From the NCBI RefSeq assembly GCF_036289385.1, contig NZ_JAYFFH010000004.1, positions 62,001 to 126,000 of the forward strand: DNA of 64,000 bases, written 5' to 3'. Source of the stretch: Anaerofustis butyriciformans (GTDB lineage: Bacteria; Bacillota; Clostridia; Eubacteriales; Anaerofustaceae). The position numbers and the translations under genes are program-made. The notes below the pieces were generated by a model that did not search any database, was not told the DNA's origin, and saw only the letters and a program-made list of their open reading frames with translations. The first letter of the stretch is position 1, and every line of letters begins with the position of its first letter. Positions 53,883 through 61,607 of the stretch are shown here, in pieces.

Positions 53883-53883
53883 T

Positions 53884-54702
53884 ATGAATAAAGCTGACTT
53901 ACATGTCCATACAATAATGTCAGACGGTATGCATACCGTAGAAGAGCTTATAAAAATGTGTAAAGCAAGAGGTGTCACAACAATTGCAATAACTGACCAT
54001 GACACAACAAAAGCCTTACAAAATATTCCTTCTTCATCTGATGTAAACATAATAAACGGAATTGAACTTTCCACAACATTTGACAATAAGAGCGTGCATA
54101 TTTTGGGATACTATATTAATCCTGAAGATAAAGCTTTAAACGAAAAACTAAAATTTCTTAGAGAAAAAAGGAAAACCAGAGCAAAAAGAATGGTTAAAAA
54201 GCTGAAAGAAATTGAAGGTATAAACATTGATTATGAAGAAATAAAAGAAAAGAATCCTAAAAGTGCAATTGGAAGAGTTCATATAGCAAAAGAACTTTTT
54301 GAAAAACATTATGTCAAAAATATTGCTGAAGCATTTGAAAAATATATAGGAGATGATTCTCCATGTTTTATCAGAAACGAAAAACTTACTATAAAAGAAG
54401 CTGTTAATCTTATTAAAAATGCAGGGGGTATAAGCTTTTTAGCTCATCCGGGATTAATAAAAGATATGGAAAGTTATGAGGAAATCCTAAAGTATGGCAT
54501 AGAAGGAATTGAGGTATTTTATCCTAAACACTCTGAAAAACAACGTCAGTTCTTTTATGATTTGGCAATAAAAAATAACCTTTTAATAAGCGGAGGCAGT
54601 GACTTTCATGGACTTAAAATGAAAGGCAAAAATAAACTTGCCAGTGCGTATCTTACAGATAAATATTTAAATCAAATAATAAATTACCATAATAATATTT
54701 AA
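53884..54702 (+). CDS. PHP-domain phosphoesterase (YciV/RNase AM-like)
   Basis: 272 residues. PHP motifs: KADLHVHTIMSDG (metal-binding H-x-H and D), TDHDTT, an internal LAHPG and the C-terminal GGSDFHG. This set belongs to the YciV/TrpH family. The Escherichia coli member is a 5'-3' exonuclease or 3',5'-nucleotide bisphosphate phosphatase; the same activity is plausible but not shown. It begins one base after the hslO stop and is likely co-transcribed. Nothing is missing from the motifs. Confidence 0.87.
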   Translation: MNKADLHVHTIMSDGMHTVEELIKMCKARGVTTIAITDHDTTKALQNIPSSSDVNIINGIELSTTFDNKSVHILGYYINPEDKALNEKLKFLREKRKTRAKRMVKKLKEIEGINIDYEEIKEKNPKSAIGRVHIAKELFEKHYVKNIAEAFEKYIGDDSPCFIRNEKLTIKEAVNLIKNAGGISFLAHPGLIKDMESYEEILKYGIEGIEVFYPKHSEKQRQFFYDLAIKNNLLISGGSDFHGLKMKGKNKLASAYLTDKYLNQIINYHNNI

Positions 54703-54726
54703 TTTATTTTAATAAGGAGAAAAATA

Positions 54727-55311
54727 ATGTTAAATGAATTAAAAAATATTGATAATAATAAAGATTTTATCGTGAATGCTTTTATTAAAGCTAAAAATTT
54801 AAAAGTAAAAAGAATAACATATATATCAAATGAAGGATATGGCAGCGGAGTAAATATATATATTGCAAAGAAAGATAAATCTTTATTACCTGTTGAAGTT
54901 TTTTTAGGACTTTGGCTAAAAAATACATTATGGGAAGAAGAATTAACCGACTTTAATTATACAAAAAGCGAATGTGAAAGTATTTTTGAAGAATTGTTTA
55001 AAGATATTGCAAAAGAATATACATTAAAAAAATTAGCACCTAAAGATGCTTCAATAGTTCTCGCAAAAGCTATTAAAAATGAACTTGACAACATAAAAAA
55101 AGAAAATATCGAAGTAGAAAATCCAGAAGATGTGGAATTCTTGGATGTATCCGGTGTTTATGTAAATAAAAAATATACGCTCTCTACTCCGTTAATTTTA
55201 AGAAGCACAGATGAAATAATAGATGCAATTGAACTTTTCTCTAATGATATAATGGGTCAATATGAAGAAATGTTTTTGGAAAGTAAAGAAAGATATGTAT
55301 ATTTCTTTTAG
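54727..55311 (+). CDS. Unknown cytoplasmic protein
   Basis: 194 residues that I do not recognise. It is soluble, acidic and mixed alpha/beta, with no signal or membrane segment. The central block VFLGLWLKNTLWEEEL with a following long helix, and the C-terminal SNDIMGQYEEMF, are its most characteristic parts. Its ATG has a good AAGGAG and lies 24 bases after the PHP gene, 9 bases before the lipoprotein gene. The context (hslO, PHP gene, lipoprotein, tdk) gives no clear job. Confidence 0.7.
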   Translation: MLNELKNIDNNKDFIVNAFIKAKNLKVKRITYISNEGYGSGVNIYIAKKDKSLLPVEVFLGLWLKNTLWEEELTDFNYTKSECESIFEELFKDIAKEYTLKKLAPKDASIVLAKAIKNELDNIKKENIEVENPEDVEFLDVSGVYVNKKYTLSTPLILRSTDEIIDAIELFSNDIMGQYEEMFLESKERYVYFF

Positions 55312-55319
55312 GTAATAAA

Positions 55320-56135
55320 ATGAAAAAACTTATATCAATTTTACTTATATTATTTTTAATATTATTTTTTTCCGGTTGTAATAATTTAATTAATGATGAA
55401 AACGGAAAAATACAGGATAACGATATTGCTCACAAATATATTGACGGAGAATACTATATTTTTTCATCTAAATTTGACAATGAATCAAAAGCTGCCTATA
55501 TGGCATTAACAGTAAAAAATAGTATTATTACCAATATTGACTTTAACTATATTTATCAAAATGAAAAGTTATATATAAACAAAGAAAATATAAGTAATGA
55601 AACAACATTTTATGTTAATACATTAAATACACAAGTTCTGCAAAATCAAGAAGCAATAAAAAATACAAACCAAAATTTTGAAGATATTTTTTCAGATTAC
55701 TCAAAATTATTAGCCGAAGGACTTCGTTTAGCAAAACAAGGAACAATAAAATTAAGTTATATTAATATTGATTATATTTATAATGCTAAAACAACAATAT
55801 ACGATAAAAATGGCTATGATGGTGAATTAATAGTCACATATAAAAATGGACTAATAAATAGTATTTCTTATACAAAAAGAAACAATAAAAATGAAGTTAT
55901 CACATCAAACAATGAATTTTTAAGAACATTCAAAGATACAAATAATATTAATTATCAAAAATATATTCAAAATATTATTGATATGTCAATAGAAAAAGAA
56001 AGTATTGTTCTATCTAAAAATAACTTAGATATAGATAAAGAATACAATAGTCTTGCAAATAAAATAAACAAAAAAGCAAAAGATTTCGATTATACAAAAT
56101 ATAAAATATTTAATGGTATTGGAGAAAGTGTTTAA
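55320..56135 (+). CDS. Lipoprotein of unknown function, FMN-binding-like repeats without the flavinylation motif
   Basis: 271 residues. N-terminal lipoprotein signal with lipobox FFSGC (Cys at about 20), substrate for LspA. After this come two segments that resemble the two halves of PplA/cAD1-precursor type lipoproteins: a DGEYYIFSSKFDNESKAAY strand pair, a helical stretch, and a second DKNGYDGELIVTYKNG. In that family a threonine in SGAT carries FMN; I do not find it here, so flavin binding is doubtful. The similarity is weak and by eye only. It overlaps nothing and precedes tdk by 1 base. Confidence 0.65.
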   Translation: MKKLISILLILFLILFFSGCNNLINDENGKIQDNDIAHKYIDGEYYIFSSKFDNESKAAYMALTVKNSIITNIDFNYIYQNEKLYINKENISNETTFYVNTLNTQVLQNQEAIKNTNQNFEDIFSDYSKLLAEGLRLAKQGTIKLSYINIDYIYNAKTTIYDKNGYDGELIVTYKNGLINSISYTKRNNKNEVITSNNEFLRTFKDTNNINYQKYIQNIIDMSIEKESIVLSKNNLDIDKEYNSLANKINKKAKDFDYTKYKIFNGIGESV

Positions 56136-56136
56136 T

Positions 56137-56706
56137 ATGGCACAACTATATTTTAGATATTCTACAATGAATGCAGGAAAATCAATTGAAGTATTAAAAA
56201 TAGCTCACAACTACGAAGAACAAGGAAAAAACGTATTATTATTTACTTCTGAACTTGATAATAGATATGGTAAAGGTTTTGTTGCATCAAGAATAGGAAT
56301 GAAAAAAGAAGCTATTGTTTTTAATGATGAAACAGATTTTAAACAAATTGTTCAAATGCAGGAAAAAGAAATACATTGTATTTTAATTGATGAAGGGCAA
56401 TTTTTAACAGGACAACATGTTTTAGACTTAACACAAATAGTAGATTATATGAACATCCCTGTTATTGTATATGGGTTAAAAAATGACTCTCAAAATAATT
56501 TATTTGAGGGAAGTTTAAACCTACTTATTTATGCCGATAAAATAGAAGAAGTTAAAACAGTTTGCTGGTTTTGTAATAAAAAAGCAACAATGAATTTAAG
56601 AATAATAGATGGGAAACCTAATTATTCAGGAAAACAAATCCAAATCGGAGATAATCAAAATTATCTTCCGGTTTGCAGAAAGTGTTATGGAAACCCTAAA
56701 CTATAA
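56137..56706 (+). CDS. tdk: Thymidine kinase (type II)
   Basis: 189 residues. P-loop RYSTMNAGKS (a variant of the usual GSMFSGKS), DEGQFLTGQHV with the catalytic glutamate, and a zinc lasso CWFC...CRKC with four cysteines. It phosphorylates thymidine for salvage. The frame extends 24 bases further up, but ATG 56137 matches the family N-terminus. The upstream GGAG lies about 12 bases away, longer than usual. In many Clostridia tdk is near rho/rpmE/prmC, and here rho follows on the other strand. A strong terminator follows. Confidence 0.93.
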   Translation: MAQLYFRYSTMNAGKSIEVLKIAHNYEEQGKNVLLFTSELDNRYGKGFVASRIGMKKEAIVFNDETDFKQIVQMQEKEIHCILIDEGQFLTGQHVLDLTQIVDYMNIPVIVYGLKNDSQNNLFEGSLNLLIYADKIEEVKTVCWFCNKKATMNLRIIDGKPNYSGKQIQIGDNQNYLPVCRKCYGNPKL

Positions 56707-56713
56707 GCAATTT

Positions 56714-56742
56714 AAAAAGCTCCTCTTTTGAGGAGCTTTTTA
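56714..56742 (+). terminator. Intrinsic terminator of tdk
   Basis: Arms AAAAAGCTCCTC/GAGGAGCTTTTT with a TTTT-type loop. Confidence 0.9.
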
Positions 56743-56797
56743 TGATAAAATGAGGGAATGATATGAAAATTTATTTACATATCATTTAGGGGAAATT

Positions 56798-56830
56798 ATG
56801 AAAAAGTTTTTCAACTTTTTACTCTGTTAG
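56798..56830 (+). other. Ten-codon open frame with a good ribosome site
   Basis: TTAGGGGAAATT precedes ATG and encodes MKKFFNFLLC then TAG. An inverted repeat ATGATATG/CATATCAT (56758-56785) lies directly upstream. It could be a leader peptide, a tiny membrane peptide or the remnant of a secreted-protein gene; there is no further frame beyond the stop. The surrounding tdk-rho gap (56743-56966) holds nothing else that I can name. Confidence 0.25.
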
Positions 56831-56966
56831 TATACTATTATAAATTGATATCATATTGTTTTTAATGTGAAATTTTTAAGAACATTTCATGTCTTTTATT
56901 CTTCTTTTAATTTAAAAAGCATATCATATTTTTTTTAATATACCAATATTTCATATTATTGACCAA

Positions 56967-58538
56967 TTAAATATTTTTAGTACAAACATTTATAAATTCT
57001 TTGTTATTTCTTGTCTTCTTCATTAAGTTAATTACTCTTTCAGAAAGTTCCAAACTATCCATAGCATTTCTTCTTATAATATTTGCACAATTAAGCTCAT
57101 CTTCTCTTAAAAGAAGATCTTCTCTTCTTGCTCCTGATTTTACGATATCAATTGCAGGAAATACTCTTCTTCTTGCAAGAGATTTATCAAGTACAAGTTC
57201 CATATTCCCTGTACCTTTAAATTCTTCAAAAATCACATCATCCATTCTACTGCCTGTTTCAACCAATGCAGTAGCTAAAATCGTAAGACTTCCGCCATTT
57301 TCTATATTTCTTGCCGCACCAAAAAATTTCTTAGGATAATAAAGACTTTCAGGATCAAGACCACCGGATAAAGTTCTTCCTGAAGATGGAACAACAAGAT
57401 TATTTGCTCTTGTGAATCTTGTAATACTATCCATTAAAATCACAACGTCTTCCCCTATTTCAACAAGCCTTTTAGCTCTGTCTAAGACCATTTCAGCTGC
57501 TTTTATATGGTTTGCAGGGTTTTGGTCAAAGGTAGAATAAACCACGTCAGAATCAATGCTACGTTGTATATCCGTTACCTCTTCAGGACGTTCATCTATA
57601 AGTAAAACTATTAAATGTATATCAGGATTATTTACTCTTATTGCCTTTGCTATTTGTTTAAGAAGGATGGTTTTTCCTACCTTTGGCGCTGCTACTATAA
57701 GTCCTCTTTGCCCTTTTCCGATAGGAGAAAAAATATCTATCAATCTGGTTGAAATAATATTTTTTTCTGTTTCAAGATTTATTCGCTCGTCAGGGAAAAT
57801 AGGTACAAGCTTTTCAAAATCTTTTCTTCCTACAATGCTTTCAGGTGCTTTTCCGTTTACTTGTTCTACATATAATAGCGCATCAAACTTTTCACCTTCT
57901 CCCGAAAGCCTTATTCTTCCTCTTACCAAATCCCCTGCTTTAAGTTTATACTTTCTTATATGCTGTGGAGCCACATATATATCATTTTCACCTTGAAGAT
58001 AATTATTTGTTCTTAAAAATCCATAACCGTCTGATAAAATATCCAAAACCCCTTCATGAGCTTCTGAATATAAGGTCATATCTTTTTCATCATTTTTTTG
58101 AAGTTTTTGTTTTTCTTCTTTTAGAATATCACTTGTCTTTCTTCCGTTTACGCCTTCTAGAAAAAGCATAGCATAATACTTTTCACCTTCTTTTGGAGGT
58201 CTTACCTTTCCTGATAAAATATCTCCTGTCTTAATTTTAAACCTTTGAACCTGACTTGCAGCAACATAAACAGCATCTTCAGACTTTTTCATATCCTTAG
58301 GACGTAAAAAAGCAAAGCCTTCAGGTAAGACTTGAACTTCACCTTCCATATTAAAACTATTTGAAATTGGATCTTTAAGTTTTGAATATCGTTTATTTTC
58401 TTCTTCTTCGTTTATTTTTTCTAATATTAAATCAATAATTTCCTGTTTTTTTAACCCACTTATTTTGGTAATACCATATTCACAAGCTTTTTCTTTAAGC
58501 TCTGCTACTTTTAATTTTGATAAATCACTACTATTCAT
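56967..58538 (-). CDS. rho: Transcription termination factor Rho with two tandem RNA-binding domains
   Basis: 523 residues, about 100 longer than typical Rho. Domains: Rho_N/SAP-like helix bundle (7-43), a first cold-shock-like RNA-binding domain (64-132) with GFAFLRP, a linker, a second (162-229) with GYGFLRT, then the RecA-like ATPase with Walker A APKVGKT at 284-290, Walker B VILMDS and the Q/R-loop region. The two RNA-binding domains share the pattern D-x-YVA-x-Q-(x)4-K-x-K-x-GD and the ending EGEK, so they look like an internal duplication. Rho is an RNA-dependent ATPase that ends transcription. GGAGG precedes the ATG. No intrinsic terminator is seen after it. Confidence 0.95.
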   Translation of the reverse strand: MNSSDLSKLKVAELKEKACEYGITKISGLKKQEIIDLILEKINEEEENKRYSKLKDPISNSFNMEGEVQVLPEGFAFLRPKDMKKSEDAVYVAASQVQRFKIKTGDILSGKVRPPKEGEKYYAMLFLEGVNGRKTSDILKEEKQKLQKNDEKDMTLYSEAHEGVLDILSDGYGFLRTNNYLQGENDIYVAPQHIRKYKLKAGDLVRGRIRLSGEGEKFDALLYVEQVNGKAPESIVGRKDFEKLVPIFPDERINLETEKNIISTRLIDIFSPIGKGQRGLIVAAPKVGKTILLKQIAKAIRVNNPDIHLIVLLIDERPEEVTDIQRSIDSDVVYSTFDQNPANHIKAAEMVLDRAKRLVEIGEDVVILMDSITRFTRANNLVVPSSGRTLSGGLDPESLYYPKKFFGAARNIENGGSLTILATALVETGSRMDDVIFEEFKGTGNMELVLDKSLARRRVFPAIDIVKSGARREDLLLREDELNCANIIRRNAMDSLELSERVINLMKKTRNNKEFINVCTKNI

Positions 58539-58647
58539 AAATACCTCCGGGAAAATGAAAAGAATAAAAAATAAATATATAAATTTTTTGAAATTTAATA
58601 TAGGATATCTACTATTTTACTATGATAAAAAAAATAAATCAATCAAA

Positions 58648-58678
58648 TTGTTCTTATTTAAGTTTTTGTTAATATAAT
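58648..58678 (+). promoter_or_regulatory. Candidate promoter of the 31-residue frame
   Basis: TTGTTC, 19-base spacer and a perfect TATAAT (58673-58678), 17 bases before the start codon. The spacer is long. Confidence 0.35.
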
Positions 58679-58695
58679 TTATAAAGGAGAAAAAA

Positions 58696-58791
58696 ATGTG
58701 GATAGGAATTAATATTAATAAAATTATTTTTTATATACTTTTTTTAATAATACTTTATTATTTTACAAAAAAAATATTATTAAAAAAATAA
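58696..58791 (+). CDS. Possible small single-pass membrane protein
   Basis: 31 residues starting MWIGIN, then a hydrophobic run (IIFYILFLIILYYF) and a lysine-rich end (KK-ILLKK), with a strong AAAGGAG ribosome site 7 bases before ATG and a possible promoter. Small hydrophobic peptides with a charged tail occur as type I toxin-like or envelope peptides; nothing assigns this one, and random AT-rich sequence also yields such frames. Plus-strand, convergent with khpB. Confidence 0.45.
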   Translation: MWIGININKIIFYILFLIILYYFTKKILLKK

Positions 58792-58904
58792 ATTATAGAT
58801 TATTTAATATTCTAATCTTTTTTTAATAAAAAAAGTGTATTTTTTTCCTTTTTTTTTCACAATTAAAACAACAAAGTATCATAGCATACTATTATACTAA
58901 ACAC

Positions 58905-58926
58905 TGTAAAACAAATAAGTTTTACA
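58905..58926. repeat. Perfect 22-base palindrome TGTAAAAC-N6-GTTTTACA
   Basis: Eight-base arms with a six-base spacer, two-fold symmetric like the operator of a TetR- or GntR-type regulator. It is not close to a promoter I can identify and no regulator gene is adjacent. Confidence 0.6.
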
Positions 58927-59012
58927 AGTACAATTTCCCCTTTAATTTTAAAAATGTTATGATTTTCTTTAATTTAGGAAAATATCCTTATAACAGGAAG
59001 AAATAAATAACA

Positions 59013-59040
59013 AAAAAAAAGACCGAAAGGTCTTTTTTTA
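59013..59040 (-). terminator. Intrinsic terminator of the rpmH-khpB operon
   Basis: AAAGACC/GGTCTTT with a GAAA loop and long A/T runs on both sides, overlapping the khpB stop. Confidence 0.85.
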
Positions 59041-59670
59041 TTCTGTATATTCTATTATTAAGTGTCTGTTTGTACCTTCATCAACAGAATATGTAGTAAT
59101 ATGTTCTCTGCCTTGAAGATATGAATGAATAATTCTTCTTTCATATGGATTCATTGGTTCAAGCTCAACATTTTTTCTTCTTTTTACGGCTTTAGTTGCA
59201 AGCTTATCTGCTAAATTTTCCAATGTTTCTTTTCTTTTTTCTCTGTAATTATTGATATCAAGAATTACTCTAATATAATTTTCAGAACTCTTATTTACAA
59301 CAAGACTTGTTAAATATTGTAAAGAATCTAATGTTTGACCATGTTTTCCAATTAATACACCTGTATTTTCTATATCAAGAGAAATAAACATATTTTCATC
59401 TTTTTCATCATAATCAATGCTTATAGAATGTTCAATACCCATTTTATTTAAAACACTATCTAAAAATTCTTTTGCAGTTTCATCAAATTTTTCAATTAAA
59501 AACACTTCTACCTTAGCACTTTTTGCACCTATTCCCATAAAACCTGAAGTAGGCATTTCTAAAACTTTTGTATCAACTTCTTCGCTTGTTGCATTAAGTT
59601 TTTCAAGAGCATCTTTTATTGCATCTTCAATTGTCTTACCTTTTCCTATTGCGCTTTTTCTTCTTTCCAT
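59038..59670 (-). CDS. khpB: RNA-binding protein KhpB (Jag)
   Basis: 210 residues. Jag-N domain (1-50, GKGKTIEDAIKDALEKL then MPTSGFMGIG), KH domain with the GxxG loop GKHGQTLD (about 112-120) and an R3H domain (RKNVELEPMNPYERRIIHSYL, about 160-185). It binds RNA with KhpA and affects cell division and elongation in Gram-positives. GGAGG precedes the ATG, which lies inside the last 35 bases of yidC, typical of the coupled yidC-jag pair. A terminator follows. No trmE/mnmG downstream. Confidence 0.95.
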   Translation of the reverse strand: MERRKSAIGKGKTIEDAIKDALEKLNATSEEVDTKVLEMPTSGFMGIGAKSAKVEVFLIEKFDETAKEFLDSVLNKMGIEHSISIDYDEKDENMFISLDIENTGVLIGKHGQTLDSLQYLTSLVVNKSSENYIRVILDINNYREKRKETLENLADKLATKAVKRRKNVELEPMNPYERRIIHSYLQGREHITTYSVDEGTNRHLIIEYTE

Positions 59671-60409
59671 TAGATACCTCCGTATAATTACTTATAGGTT
59701 TTACATGTAAAGATTCAGCTGTTACAGGCATAAATTTATACATAATTTCTGTTTGTAAAATACCAAGTAATGTCGTTGCTGCCCAGTATATAGCAAGAGC
59801 TCCTGGGAATGTTAAAGACATCCAGCCTATCATTAATGTCATAACAAAATTCATCATTTGCATACTGCCACCCATTTCATTTGGTTGGTTAGCCATTGAT
59901 TGTTTCATTTGAATATAAGTAGCAAGAGTAGTAATCATAGGAATAATCAAAGCATATAAAGTATCAAGAGAAAATCCGCTTGTTCTGGCAATATCCATTG
60001 CAGATATACTAATATCTTTTAACCAGAAAAATGACATAGAAATATTTGTCATTCCCTCAGTAAAAACATATGCTTCAGGTTGTCTTATAACACCAAATAA
60101 ACCAATGATTATAGGAAATTGAATTAACAAAGGAAGACAACCACTCATTGGATTATAATTATATTTTTCGTAAACTTTCCACATTTCTTCGCCTTGTTTG
60201 GCTTTATCATTTTTGTATTTCTCCTGAATTTTCATAACTTCAGGATTGATAACTTTCATAATTTGCGTTGATTTAATTTGTTTGTATGTAAGTGGAAGCA
60301 AAATGATTTTTGCAAATAAAGCAAAAAGAATAATTGCAAGCCCGTAGTTACCTATAAAATTATAGAGAAACAACAAAACTTTTCCAAATAACATATATAA
60401 ATACGACAT
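59636..60409 (-). CDS. yidC: Membrane protein insertase YidC/OxaA
   Basis: 257 residues with five membrane helices, short and lacking the large periplasmic domain of Gram-negative YidC, as in Gram-positives. Groove motif AKIILLPLTYKQ has Lys where many YidCs have the conserved Arg; Lys is common in Clostridia and still positive. Also LPLLIQFPIIIGLFGVIR, and GALAIYWAATTLLGILQ near the end, and a basic tail KKKKRNRKR. It inserts membrane proteins alone or with SecYEG. It overlaps khpB by 35 bases. No lipobox signal peptide. Confidence 0.95.
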   Translation of the reverse strand: MSYLYMLFGKVLLFLYNFIGNYGLAIILFALFAKIILLPLTYKQIKSTQIMKVINPEVMKIQEKYKNDKAKQGEEMWKVYEKYNYNPMSGCLPLLIQFPIIIGLFGVIRQPEAYVFTEGMTNISMSFFWLKDISISAMDIARTSGFSLDTLYALIIPMITTLATYIQMKQSMANQPNEMGGSMQMMNFVMTLMIGWMSLTFPGALAIYWAATTLLGILQTEIMYKFMPVTAESLHVKPISNYTEVSNGKKKKRNRKR

Positions 60410-60427
60410 GTTTTTTCTTTTTTCCTC

Positions 60428-60655
60428 CTATAGAAATTTTTCCGGTACCGGGTCGTATCCCCCTTTTGAAAAAGGGTTACATCGTAAAACTCTGTATACA
60501 CTTAATATAGTGCCTTTAAAAAAACCATGTTTTTTATAAGCTTCAATAGCATAATTTGAGCATGTTGGAATATACTTACAACACGGTCTTTTTAATCCAG
60601 ATAAATATTTTTGATAGAAGATTACCAGTTTAGTCATCAATTTAGCCATTTTCAT
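60428..60655 (-). CDS. yidD: Membrane protein insertion efficiency factor YidD
   Basis: 75 residues, family size. CCKYIPTCSNYAIEAYKKHG, and YRVLRCNPFSKGGYDPVP near the C-terminus, are diagnostic. YidD aids YidC insertion of membrane proteins. It is between rnpA (14-base overlap) and yidC (18-base gap) in the classical order. Confidence 0.95.
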   Translation of the reverse strand: MKMAKLMTKLVIFYQKYLSGLKRPCCKYIPTCSNYAIEAYKKHGFFKGTILSVYRVLRCNPFSKGGYDPVPEKFL

Positions 60656-60980
60656 TCACCTTTAATAATCCAAGTTTTTTAATCAAATGAAGAAATGAAT
60701 TATTCAATGTTTGATAATCAATATCTTTTGCTTTAACTCTGACAATGCATATTATATCATAGCCGTCTTTTATTTGGTATGCATTTAACCTAGAAATTTC
60801 CCTAAGTCTTCTTTTTATTTTATTTCTGGTTACCGCATTGCCAACTTTTTTACTTACCGAAAAACCTATCCTGCTTTCATTATCGGTTTTTAAAATATAT
60901 AAAACCAAATGTCTGTTTGCAAAAGATTTTTGGTTATTGTAAACTTTTTTAAAATCTATACTGTTTTTTAATCTTTGCAT
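60642..60980 (-). CDS. rnpA: Ribonuclease P protein component
   Basis: 112 residues. The basic RNR region reads KKVGNAVTRNKIKRRLREI, the RnpA signature, with FADKHLVLY-like FANRHLVLYIL before it. It binds the RNase P RNA and tRNA 5' leader for end maturation. AAGGG precedes the ATG. It is separated from rpmH by 60 bases that carry a hairpin terminator, so rnpA depends on read-through or its own promoter. It overlaps yidD by 14 bases. Confidence 0.96.
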   Translation of the reverse strand: MQRLKNSIDFKKVYNNQKSFANRHLVLYILKTDNESRIGFSVSKKVGNAVTRNKIKRRLREISRLNAYQIKDGYDIICIVRVKAKDIDYQTLNNSFLHLIKKLGLLKVNENG

Positions 60981-60999
60981 GATTTACCCTTATCATATA

Positions 61000-61026
61000 T
61001 AAAAAAAGGCTACATTTACAGTAGCC
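61000..61026 (-). terminator. Partial terminator between rpmH and rnpA
   Basis: GGCTAC/GTAGCC stem with a 7-base loop and seven T on the minus strand, 15 bases after the rpmH stop. It would give far more rpmH than rnpA transcript. Confidence 0.75.
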
Positions 61027-61040
61027 CTAGCAGTTAATAT

Positions 61041-61175
61041 CTAAGCAGATAATTGTTTTCTACCTTTTCTTCTTCTATTTCTGATTACATTTTTTCCGCC
61101 TGGAGTAGACATTCTGCTTCTGAAACCATGATTTTTCTTTCTTTTATGATTGTTTGGTTGAAAAGTCCTTTTCAT
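61041..61175 (-). CDS. rpmH: Ribosomal protein bL34
   Basis: 44 residues, too short for most gene finders. MKRTFQPNNHKRKKNHGF, then RMSTPGGKNVIRNRRRKGRK at the end, is unmistakable L34. AAGGAGG precedes the ATG. First gene of the rpmH-rnpA-yidD-yidC-khpB run. It lies 27 bases after rpmE on the same strand, without dnaA on the other side. Confidence 0.98.
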   Translation of the reverse strand: MKRTFQPNNHKRKKNHGFRSRMSTPGGKNVIRNRRRKGRKQLSA

Positions 61176-61202
61176 AAGAATATGCCTCCTTCTATATTAT
61201 AC

Positions 61203-61403
61203 TTAGTCCAAATTGTATCTTTTCTTAAATCTATCAACTCTACCGCCTGTATCTACAAGTTTTTGTTTTCCTGTATAGAATGGATGACATTTTGAACAAA
61301 TTTCCACACGGATTTCATCTTTTACAGAACCTGTTTCAAAAGTATTTCCACAAGCGCAAGTAACTGTACATTTACCATAGTTTGGATGGATTCCTTCTTT
61401 CAT
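61203..61403 (-). CDS. rpmE: Ribosomal protein bL31 (zinc-binding type)
   Basis: 66 residues. MKEGIHPNYGKCTVTCACGN opens the protein, followed by VKDEIRVEICSKCHPFYTGKQ, with Cys residues in the C-x-C and C-x-x-C arrangement of the zinc (C+) form. GTG at 61412 is also in frame, but ATG 61403 gives the usual N-terminus and follows AGGGGTG at good spacing. It may be co-transcribed with rpmH. Its promoter lies in the AT-rich gap before lepA, which transcribes the other way. Confidence 0.97.
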   Translation of the reverse strand: MKEGIHPNYGKCTVTCACGNTFETGSVKDEIRVEICSKCHPFYTGKQKLVDTGGRVDRFKKRYNLD

Positions 61404-61545
61404 TTCTTTCACCCCTTTTGACCAATTATTATATAAAAAATAATTTTATATTCTTTACTATATTCGTAGCCTAATAAGTATACTATTTTTTTTACAATAA
61501 TGCAAATGTTTTTTTTATTTTTTATAATATTTTTTTTATCATACT

Positions 61546-61573
61546 TTTACTTATGTTTATTTTATGGTAAAAT
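61546..61573 (+). promoter_or_regulatory. lepA promoter
   Basis: TTTACT (61546-61551), 16-base spacer and TGGTAAAAT extended -10 ending at 61573, 34 bases before the lepA start. Confidence 0.5.
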
Positions 61574-61607
61574 TTATTAGCATTATTATAATAATATAAG
61601 GTGAAAG

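Larger units (their letters stand above)
58539..59037. other. 500-base gap between khpB and rho: small membrane-peptide ORF, palindrome and terminator
   Basis: The gap contains, in order, AT-rich sequence upstream of rho, a candidate promoter and a 31-residue open frame on the plus strand, a 22-base palindrome and the khpB terminator. Otherwise it is A/T homopolymer-rich with no gene. No DnaA-box-like TTATCCACA was found, so it does not look like an origin. Confidence 0.6.

Noticed and set aside
58539..61175. Origin of replication beside rpmH-rnpA
   Set aside because: No dnaA, no TTATCCACA-like boxes and a normal terminator in the gap; the neighbours are rpmE, lepA and rho.
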